Source: Powellomyces hirtus
Lineage: Eukaryota; Chytridiomycota; Chytridiomycetes; Spizellomycetales; Powellomycetaceae
Assembly (NCBI GenBank): GCA_025526995.1
Contig: JAHLKG010000006.1
Location: 1,227,634-1,291,633 of the forward strand
Length of the DNA stretch: 64,000 nucleotides
Reading direction: 5' to 3'
Part shown: in pieces, positions 11,024-19,179 of the stretch
Numbering within the stretch: the first letter of the stretch is position 1
Layout of the letters: each line of letters starts with the position of its first letter
Notes under the pieces: model-generated
Told to the model about the DNA's origin: nothing
Seen by the model: only the letters and a program-made list of their open reading frames with translations
Database searches by the model: none
Position numbers and translations under genes: made by a program

Positions 11024-12255
11024 CCGGGGCGAAAATCCGAGCTGTTGACTGAGCCCGCGTCGCTGGCCGCCTCGTCTCCGGACCCTTCGGTGATCTCTAC
11101 AGGGGCGGCAAACGTCCTATGCTCACCGGTTTTACCTTTACTTGCTGGGCACCTACGGGCGTAATGCCCCTTGCCCCCGCAGTTGAAACATTCGTTGCGC
11201 TCACGGCGTTCGTTGTAGATGGTGCGCTCACGGCGTTCGTCGTAGATGGTGCGCTCACGGCGTGAAATCCCTTGGTAGTTGTCCATACCGCGTGTGGGAC
11301 GACCTGAGCCATAGGGGGTGTGGCATCCCCTTTCTCGTGCTTGATAGTTCCCTCAATGTACCTGAGCCGGCTGGACTGCAGCGTACTGACGTCTCCTCCC
11401 GTCGGGGGTTACCCGCGCGACATCGTCCGCATAGCCTCGAATCCTGTAGCATAGTAGAGCTTCATTCTGTAGCTTGGTGATCGGAATCTCGGCGCCATTA
11501 TTCCTCATGATTGCGGCATAGCAGTGGTCACAAATGCGCTGGCCGACATGGTTGGTCGAGAATCCCGTCAAGAAATTGTCACGTTCTTGCCTTGGGGTAA
11601 GCCGCTCCTTGTCGTTGAGCGTCGCGATCTGGGCCCGAAGGGTATTGAACTTGGCGATATACTCCGATATGCTATTGGTGAAAACCAACCGCTTCATCTT
11701 TGCTTCTGCGGTGTTTTGTAAGTTGGCGGGGTAGAAGCGGATGCAGAGGATCCTCGTGAATTCTTCCAATGTCGCGGGCTGGTCGCCGGCATCTCTGAGC
11801 ATTTGCCACCATTCATTGGCGGTTTCCTTGAGGTACCCCGAGATGTGGTCGACGTCCCGGTGGTCCGTCCTGAAGTTGGTTGCCTCAAGGTCGCGCGTGT
11901 GGACCTTCAGGAACTCATCGACCTTCGACACCATTTCTTCACTGTTCCCTTTTCCGTCGAAATGTGTCAGCTGCTTGCGAAGGTTCTCGCGGCGTTCCTT
12001 CTCGGCTTGCATTTGTGCGCGGTTTTCTTCCGCCAGGATGATGTCGACGTGCGGTGTTGCAACCGCTGGTTGGACTGGAGTTGGAATCCTTGAGAGAAGG
12101 GCTTCGAAGCGGGCCTCTCCCATTGCAATCTGTTCCTGCAGTAGACGTTGGGTCTCCGCTAATTGTGCAGCCAACATTGCGACGGGGTTGTCGGTCGGTG
12201 TGTCGACTTCGGGTTCTCCTACCGCCATTGGGCTGTTCCTGGTGCTACGTGCCAT
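11017..12255 (-). pseudogene. Gypsy gag, copy 2 (capsid plus zinc knuckle)
   Basis: The ATG at 12,255 opens a 300-codon capsid-like frame: a coiled-coil Gln/Glu-rich N-terminus, then a retrotransposon gag domain with the conserved EWW segment and RFYP. It stops at TGA 11,353-11,355. The same frame continues to 11,017 and contains the nucleocapsid zinc knuckle C-x2-C-x4-H-x4-C (CFNCGGKGHYARRC) after a short repeated Arg/Glu-rich stretch. The lone TGA therefore splits capsid from nucleocapsid. It overlaps the pol frame by 7 nt. Confidence 0.88.
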
Positions 12256-12261
12256 TGTTGT

Positions 12262-12283
12262 CGTCTACGGGGTGGTGCTACCA
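12262..12283 (-). other. tRNA primer-binding site of Gypsy copy 2
   Basis: On the minus strand TGGTAGCACCACC directly follows the LTR end. It begins with the universal TGG complementary to a tRNA CCA tail, and its first bases resemble sites for initiator-Met tRNA, though the host tRNA sequence is not available here to confirm this. Confidence 0.6.
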
Positions 12284-12558
12284 TGTAACAATACTAGGTC
12301 CATTGCCAGAGTCTAGTCTTCTATTCGGGAATTCCCTATCTCTAATTCTACTGTAAGATCACTTCCTCTTGAATGCGCCCTCGTCGGAGCATTCCTACTT
12401 TTCTTCTAGGCCGCGGAGCGGCCCTGGTCACGTGATGGCCATCCGTGGCCATCCCTGAGGTCTAGTACCCTTTGGGATGCTGACGCTAGCATCCATCTCG
12501 CGCGGGACCCTTCCCAACGCGTGTCTAGGCTTAGGCTGGTGAGCCACGCCTCATTACA
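12284..12558 (-). repeat. 5' LTR of Gypsy copy 2
   Basis: 275 bp, TGTAACAATA...CTCATTACA on the plus strand, matching 4710-4984 over its full length. Its outer edge (12,558) abuts the middle of a Copia reverse transcriptase frame. Confidence 0.93.
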
Positions 12559-14160
12559 TGGGAGCTCACCAAGCGTCCACGCAACAAGCGCGTGATCGGA
12601 ACAACATGGGTCTTTCAAATGAAGGTCAATCCCGATGGCACCTTTAACAAGTTCAAAGCCAGAGCAGTGGCTCAAGGCTTCTCTCAACAACCCGGTCGCG
12701 ACTTTGGTGATACATACTCACCGACGCTACCATTCACAGCGCTACACCTCTTCTTGGCGTATTGTGTCCAGCACGGGCTGGACATCCACAGTATGGACGC
12801 TGTCACCGCCTTCCTTAACAGTGATATTGATAAGGATATCTATATCGAGCAGTTTGAGGGATTCGAAGATCCGGATCACCCCAAAGGCGATTGGGTCCTG
12901 AAGCTACTGAAAGCTCTCTACGGCCTGAAACAATCACCTCTTCTTCGGTATGAGACCTTGAAGACTGCACCGTTGAAGCTTGGCTACAAAGCGGTTTCTG
13001 TATGCCCGTGTATCTTCTTCAAGTACGCGACAGACGACCGTACACCTCCGTCAAACAACAACTTGGTTCTTATTCTCGTCTTCGTCGACAATCTGCTTAT
13101 TGCAGCAAATGACCCGAAGATTCTGGCAAACAGCAAGATGGAGCTCCATTTGAAGTTCAAGTTTACGGAACAAGGTCGCGTAACCAGTCACCTTGGTCTC
13201 GTCTACAAATATGACTTCGACTCTCCTGTTCGTACCCTCGAAATCTCAAATGTCAAGTACATCGACGACGCTCTCGAACAATTCAGCATGAGCGACTGCC
13301 ACCCTGTCTCCACTCCGTACGCCCTGTCAGCGCGTAACCAACAACCGGAGGATTCGACCCCATTCACGAATCTGAAAATGTATCAGGAAGCAGTGGGGGT
13401 CCTCACTTGGGCCTCCATCACATGGCAATGGGATATTGCCACTGCAGTCGGTTACGTTGCGCGACGCGTGGCCGCACCTACCAACTCCGACTGGAACAAT
13501 GTTAAGCGCATTTTCCGCTATCTGAAGGGTACCCGCGATTATGCCCTCAAGTTCACATCCGAACAAAATGATCTGCGTGGCTTACGTGTATTCACGGATG
13601 TGGATTATGCAGGAGAACTCACCGACCAGACGTCCACTACAGGTATTTTGGCCCTTTACAATGGGTTTCCTGTTCTGTGGAAAAGCAGCAAGCAGAAGTG
13701 CACCGCCCAAAGTACGACCGAAGCGGAGTATATAGCTGCCAGTACCAGCCACAACAAAGCCAAATGGCTACGCCAACTCTTGGCGGAAGTTTTGGGACCT
13801 CAACCGGATTACAAATCTCGACCGGTCCCTCTAAATGTCGATAATCAGAGCGCCGGGGCCTTGATCCAGTCTAAGGCTATCAACCAACGCACCAAACACA
13901 TTGACGTTTGGTACCACGCTATACGCGATTCGTTCGCGAAGCAAATTATCGAAATCATCGACACCAATACGGACAATCAACTGGCGGACATCTTTACAAA
14001 GCCTTTCCCTGTCCTGAGGATTACGAATGGGACTCATATATTTGACAAGAGAATTTGCAATGAGGGCGCGTCTATGGAAGCACACCGAACCCAAGTGTTA
14101 TTCGCTGAATGTCAGGAGCATTCCTCACAACACTGGCTTACCTTGGCATCTACACCGTAA
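12559..14160 (+). pseudogene. 5'-truncated Ty1/Copia pol (reverse transcriptase and RNase H)
   Basis: The frame is open from the first base after the Gypsy LTR (TGG, 12,559) to TAA 14,158-14,160, about 533 codons. It encodes the Copia-type RT (WVFQMK, KARAVAQGF, the DAVTAFLN metal-binding Asp) and RNase H (TEAEYIA, then KHIDVWYH and the terminal ADIFTKPFP). Gag, protease and integrase are lost at the junction. The RT catalytic box, normally YVDD, reads FVDN near 13,082-13,093, losing the second essential Asp, so this copy should not polymerise. It is intact as a frame but dead as an enzyme, and missing a start. Confidence 0.9.
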
Positions 14161-14593
14161 TTGCGGAACCCGAAGCAATGCCCCCCAAGGAGGATGGGCC
14201 TGCCCCTCCTCCATCATTCTCATCGCTTGAGGGTGAGCGTCGGCTTGATGAACCCAATGGTCTCTCCAACTCCTCGGCTGCCCCCTCCTCCTCCTCCTCT
14301 TCCTCATCATTATATGGAGCTTCACGCTCCAGGATGTCCCACATCCTCTTCACCTCCGCTGCAGACTTCTTGTCCGCAGTCCTCTTCTTTGCCTGGGCCG
14401 TATCCTTGCCCTTCCCAACTGCCAGCTTCCGGCTCCGCCGGTCCTCTAGTATGGACCTCAGTCTATCAAGCGTCCCGGTCGCCCGTGCGCGACCCAGAGG
14501 CGTACCAGACCTTGCCCGGTCTTTCACCCGGTCTTTCGCCTGCTCGATGTGACGTTCAAGGACCCCTTGACAGTCCTTGCGGTGGAACTGTCA
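14150..14593 (-). other. Antisense open frame in the Copia 3' region
   Basis: Minus-strand frame of about 146 codons from just after a TGA (14,591-14,593) to 14,150, overlapping the pol stop. The sequence is Arg/Lys-rich, then a Glu run, then Ser/Gly-rich. The frame continues upstream of the TGA with plausible Ala/Pro-rich sequence to about 14,770, so a single stop may split a longer gene. There is no recognisable domain. It occupies the nearly 800-bp gap between Copia pol and its 3' LTR, antisense to pol, the same position as the accessory gene of the Gypsy element. Confidence 0.3.
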
Positions 14594-14955
14594 GGCATGC
14601 GCCGCCAACATCGTTCGAATCTCCGCTCGGGACAACCCCGCAGCGGGTGCGCCTCCCTGTGGCGCAGAAGGCACCACTGACGATGGCACAGCAGGAGCTG
14701 TGGTCGTCGCAGGAGCGGTTACCGGCGGTCCCATCTTTCTCGCCGTCTGCTTCGCTTTGCCCGAACCTCACAACTACACCGGCACATAGTTAGAGCTTAC
14801 GCCTCATTTGCGCGGATCTCATAGACGTACCCTAGCCATTCCTCGTATTCTTAACAATGTAATAAATGGGGGTGTTTGGGGGGGTGCGCGGGGCTGTGTA
14901 GTAAAAGTAGATAGAGAAACTCTCTCACTGCCAGACTGACAGGTCTGAGTGGGGG

Positions 14956-15194
14956 TGTTAGCACGTACAGACTCTGTCATCAAGTCATAACTGCGCCATC
15001 GCAGGGCGTATCACGCGATCACGTGAACCCACGTGATCAACTTCAATATAAGTAGTTTTCCTTCCGTACTTAATATATCGGTGGGACTTTTCTCTTTTTC
15101 TCCAATAGAGCGGGATTAAGTTACTTTGTTGTTCTGTTCAGTCAACTACCCCAAAGCTTCCTCAACCATCTACCCAGATACTCTCAGACCAACA
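14956..15194 (+). repeat. Probable 3' LTR of the Copia element
   Basis: Starts TGTTAGCACG just after a GAGTGGGGG polypurine tract and ends ACCAACA (TG...CA termini), 239 bp. It contains a TATA-like ATATAAG (about 15,047) and a CACGTGA palindrome. No second copy is in the window to prove the ends. Confidence 0.55.
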
Positions 15195-16726
15195 ATTAAT
15201 ATAAAACATCAATGCTTACTTTGTAATGAAAAAAAAAAAATATGAATATGAATCATAATATAAAATGCATAGACATAAACACAACAGGAACATAGGTCAA
15301 GAGATTGGATGAAGTAGCAAAGAGTTTTGACTGTTGCAATTATGATGCTATTGTGAATAAGACCGTTCTGTGACTTTCTTGCACATTGTAGACCCATGTT
15401 CAAAATGTTTCTTCAAGTAAGTTGTTGCAAAAGAATAAAAATTTAGTGAACCAGTATTAGATGTAGAACAATCACAATTGCGTGTGTTCTATTCTTTTTG
15501 TACTCGACAATTGTCACAAAAATGTTACAGTCGACAATTGTTTTGTCATTTCCTAATTGGCCTTTCAAGACTCTGTCACAGGAGTTCTTTACAGATTCGA
15601 CACTGGCAACAATGGCTTCCCAAAAGTTTGCTTGCATAATAGTGAGTTTTGAAATCTCAAAATCAAATACGCTTTTTTTCAATAGCTGAAAATTGATGAC
15701 GGTTTTCAAAAAATACTTGGAATAGTTTATACCTCTGCTACACTTATAAATGCCAAATTTTCCAAATACAAGATTGGAAAGAAATTAACCACTTTCTGAA
15801 AAAGATTTGTAAAGAGAATGTTTACAAATGTCACGTTGTCCAATTACTCTGAATTATTTTTTAAAACTTTTGAGTAATTAAGTATCTTGAAAATGTGGAC
15901 AGTTTATTTTTTTTTCACTTTGTTAAATAAACATACATATATATATTTTGCACAAACTTACTAAAAATATATTGAAAAAACTAAAATTTCATGGGTGAAC
16001 AAATATGTTACATAATAACAAATTGAAAAGAATTTTTGTTTGAATATTTTAATAAAATAAGTTGTTGAAAAAACACTTTAATTATTTTGCTAAAAACTAT
16101 CATGTGCGGCAGAACAACAGTTCATTGTAAAGTCACAATAGAATAAGATTTACTAAAATTAATATGCTTACCTTGCAATGAAAAAAAGAAATTATGAATA
16201 TGAATCACAATATAAAATGCAGCATTTGTGAGACATTCTCTGGCACAAGCCATGACTATCCTGCAGGGCACATGGTGGTAAAAGGTGGCCTGGAGAATGT
16301 TAACCATTTAAAGATAAGACCCACGTTAATGGGTGACGAGCAATCAACCTGTACCACCCTTTATCCAGTAGTGTTTTTTGCCAGGGTACTAACGGAACTC
16401 AGACAGGTTGATTGTGCATACATCAAAGACGAGGAACTGAAACGCTGACCCATACCACTGCTACGGACTTGCAGAAAATGGGAGAAACAGCATGACTTAC
16501 TGTGGGTAGGTGTAGAAGTTCCTTTGCACATTGTCCCCCTTCGGAATCGGCACGGGCCAGCTTAGTCAGGGATGCCTGTCAGACGTTCAAAGGATGCTGC
16601 AGCTCAGGACCGTGGTTGTTATAAAAGTGATGCGGGTTCCAAGAGCGGCAATCTTTGTTTGCGGAAAAGTAAGGATGAGAGATCTGCATTTTTGAGGCAA
16701 TGAGAACAATGGGGGATGAAGCCGTG
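15195..16726. other. AT-rich block without genes, bounded by 60-bp direct repeats
   Basis: Strongly AT-rich to about 16,200, with no credible coding frame. A direct repeat of about 60 bp occurs at 15,211-15,270 and 16,163-16,222 (sharing TATGAATATGAATCA). Base composition returns to normal after 16,230. 16,230-16,726 shows nothing recognisable. Confidence 0.5.
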
Positions 16727-17000
16727 TGTAATGATGCGTGGCTTGTCAGCCTAAGCCTAGACACACGTCAGAACGGACCTCGCGCAAGATGTAGACTAGC
16801 GTAAGCACCCCGTAGGGTACTATACCTTAGAGAAGGCCACGGATGGCCTTCACGTGACTGGGAGCGCTCCGCAGTCCAGAAGAAAAGAGAACTACTCCAA
16901 TGAGGGCGTATTCAGGAGTTAGACAACTTACAGTAGAATTAGTCATAGGGTAATCCCGAATAGAAGACTAGACTCTGGCAACGGACTTAGTACTATTACA
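16727..17000 (+). repeat. Solo Gypsy LTR with target-site duplication
   Basis: 274 bp homologous to the reverse complement of the 275-bp LTRs at 4710 and 12,284, with many differences (older copy). It is flanked by the direct repeat CCGTG at 16,722-16,726 and 17,001-17,005. No internal region remains, so it arose by LTR-LTR recombination after insertion. Confidence 0.92.
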
Positions 17001-17400
17001 CCGTGCGGGTCATTGCAGTCGCCTAGATACATGTCATTCCCAATGTCAAGACTTTGACTACATATGGGACGGGCAACTTGGGAATTTTTGGGGTTCTTAC
17101 GTGACCTTGATGTACTACTGAGAAAAGGGGGCATGATTGACTAGAAAGAGGATACTGAATTGGGAGTTGCACCATAGTGGCATATATCTAGGATCCCACT
17201 GATGACCAAAGGGGCTAATAATAGACAGCCTACATTCAGTGTGGCCAGCCTATATACAGCATCGCTCCATCCTTCAATCTTTCATCCTGTCTATTTACCA
17301 TCGTATCTGTGATGGAAAAAGGAAAGAAAGGAATATCTGTCTGTGCAGGATGATGGATTGATTGTTGCCTGCTCGATCATGATATGCCATTTGCTCTCTC
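17001..17400. other. Intergenic, nothing recognised
   Basis: Mixed-composition sequence between the solo LTR and the promoter module. No coding frame, RNA gene or repeat could be supported. Confidence 0.4.
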
Positions 17401-17470
17401 TCTCCCAAACTGATGACTCATCAGCGTCCGTGGGAACATCCCGAGCTGCGGTGTGGCGCAGCAAAGCCGT
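17401..17470 (+). promoter_or_regulatory. 70-bp promoter module upstream of CENP-A with an AP-1/Gcn4-type palindrome
   Basis: Near-identical to 18,886-18,955. Holds the 15-bp palindrome CTGATGACTCATCAG (17,410-17,424), whose centre ATGACTCAT is the consensus bZIP (Gcn4/AP-1) site. It ends about 220 bp before the proposed CENP-A start. Its regulatory role is inferred from position and motif only. Confidence 0.45.
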
Positions 17471-17689
17471 TTGCTAGCGCGTCCCTCTCTGTCTCAGATT
17501 TTTGACAGCTTCCTTTGGGACACCCCGCCATTTCTTTACATTGCTTCCTCCCATTGCCAATACCAAAAAACAGCAACACAACAACAGCAACACAACAACA
17601 GCAACACAACAACAGCAGGTAGGCGACCCCGACAGACAGACTGACAGGCAGGCAGGCAGACAAAACGGTTTAAGGATTTGGGGCTGCCG

Positions 17690-18335
17690 ATGCTCCCAAA
17701 AACGAGTTCAGAAGTAGTGAACCATCTCAACAAACGTCTTTTGCCCGCCAGATGGCAACCGCAGGCACTCCTCCTCCTCCCCCTCCCCCTCCCCCTCCCG
17801 GCTCCGGCACCCGGCGGCGGCGGCAGTGGCGGTGGCGGGCCTTCTCAACCTAGGAAGAGACTGGGGCGGAAGTCGGGGCAGGTCGCCACCGGCGGGGGCG
17901 TCAGGAGACCAGCAAGCTTGCGCCCTGGCATGGGTATGTGCCCACCAACCGATCAGCTCGGACATCTATTCGTCAATATTTCTAATGAAATTACATATTG
18001 CTTGTTGCTGCTCAGCTGCCGTGCAGGAGATCCGACGGCTGCAGAGGTCGACTGGCCTGCTTATCCCTCGCGCGCCTTTCCAGCGAGTCGTGAGGGAAAT
18101 CGCGCAAGACCTGGAAGCGGAGCGCTTAACGGAGAGCGGGGCAGCAAAGCCTGACGGAATCGGGAAACGGTGGGAGGCGTACGCGCTTGTCGCTTTGCAG
18201 GAAGCTGCAGAGGCCTTTGTTACCGCTCGCCTCGCAGACGCGAACCTGGCTGCCAGCCACGCTAGGCGCGTGACCTTGCAGCGGAAGGACCTGAGCTTCA
18301 TCCAGGAGCTCTTCAGGCGGCGCCCTAACACCTGA
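17690..18335 (+). CDS. CENPA: Centromeric histone H3 variant (CENP-A/Cse4 type)
   Basis: Replaces histone H3 in centromeric nucleosomes. Two exons (17,690-17,933 and 18,016-18,335) joined by an 82-nt GT-AG intron give 187 residues. The join restores the H3 spacing exactly (RPG, four residues, then EIRRLQRST). The histone fold is clear: PFQRVVREI, then ALVALQEAAEAF and HARRVTL. The Trp in loop 1 (KRWEAYALVALQEA) is a CENP-A hallmark. Loop 1 (about residues 112-135) is some 12-14 residues longer than in usual H3 or CENP-A. The N-tail is Leu/Pro- then Gly-rich with a basic patch. The start is uncertain: ATG 17,690 is in frame, while ATG 17,752 has better context but runs into a stop within its own frame. 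The exon 2 end (FRRRPNT) is short and divergent. Canonical H3 is less likely. Confidence 0.75.
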
Positions 18336-18444
18336 GTAAGTGATATGGTGACAGTAAAGATCGCATTTGTTTGATTTTCGCACTACCGCCAGATCCGGGT
18401 CTTTTACCAACAACCTGGAATTCCATTCTGCTCCGTCACACACA

Positions 18445-18640
18445 GGCTTCCGCAGCGTTCGTTTCTTTAGTTAGTTTGTCACTGTTTTTCTCCTTGCTTG
18501 GGCTCGCCTTATCGCGGGGGGGGGGGGGGTTCTTTTTTGGGTTTAGGCTTCCGCGGCGTTCGTTTTTTTAGTTAGTTTGTCACTGTTTTCTCCTTGCTTG
18601 GGCTCGCCTTATCGGTTTTATTTTTTTTTGGGTTTTCGCG
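18445..18640. repeat. Tandem duplication of about 100 bp with poly-G and poly-T tracts
   Basis: Two copies starting GGCTTCCGC at 18,445 and 18,546 share a TTAGTTAGTTTGTCACTG core and a CTCGCCTTATCG end. The first ends in a run of 14 G. It lies just 3' of the CENP-A gene. Confidence 0.8.
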
Positions 18641-18885
18641 TTGGCATGCCGAATACGATCCGTCTCTAAACACACTGATCACAATGCCAATCTAATCTGC
18701 CTGTCTGCCTCTTCTCGCTGCACCGGAGCTGATCTCTCGTTATCGTTATTAATCATTTTATTTTTGATCTTCATAAATGGCTGACGAACCCCCTCCTTCC
18801 CCCGAAAAGGCTCCACTTGGAAGAGGGGGAGAACGGTGAAGAGATTGTGAACTTGGAAGCGGTAGAGGAACAGGAGGAGGAGGTT

Positions 18886-18955
18886 TCTCCCAAACTGATG
18901 ACTCATCAGCGCCTTTGGGAACATCCGGAGCTGCGGTGTGGCGCAGCAAAACCGT
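18886..18955 (+). promoter_or_regulatory. Second copy of the 70-bp promoter module, upstream of VPS3
   Basis: Matches 17,401-17,470 with only a few differences and keeps the palindrome CTGATGACTCATCAG (18,895-18,909) perfectly. Its end lies about 225 bp before the VPS3 start codon, the same distance as the first copy from CENP-A. Confidence 0.45.
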
Positions 18956-19179
18956 CTTGGCTGGGAAACACCCCCCTCCATGGAAGGCTTTATCCTTTGA
19001 TAGTGTACAGAGGAATTGACAGTTGATAGACGAGGAAAGAGACAGAGAGAAAGAGAGAGTGTCACTCGCCGATCAGTTTCATACCCATCCCCCATTTCCG
19101 CTGCGACTCGTGTGAGGCATCCGTTCAGCTCTGTGAGAAATAGGGAAAGCTTTATTGAGCGTCTAGCAATGTCCCTGCA

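Larger units (their letters stand above)
4710..12558 (-). mobile_element. Complete chromodomain Ty3/Gypsy retrotransposon, copy 2
   Basis: A 7849-bp element with 275-bp LTRs at both ends (TGTAA...TTACA), a primer-binding site next to the 5' LTR and a polypurine tract next to the 3' LTR. Read on the minus strand it is ordered gag, protease, reverse transcriptase, RNase H, integrase, chromodomain, mini-hairpin array, antisense gene, 3' LTR. The domain order and the chromodomain place it among the chromoviruses of Ty3/Gypsy. No matching target-site duplication is seen: CCGGA precedes 4710 and TGGGA follows 12,558. In-frame stops in gag and pol make it non-autonomous as it stands. Confidence 0.93.

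Noticed and set aside
17402..17470. Hammerhead ribozyme or C/D-box RNA suggested by CTGATGA
   Set aside because: No GAAA core or D box at the right distance; the word is half of a palindrome better explained as a bZIP site.
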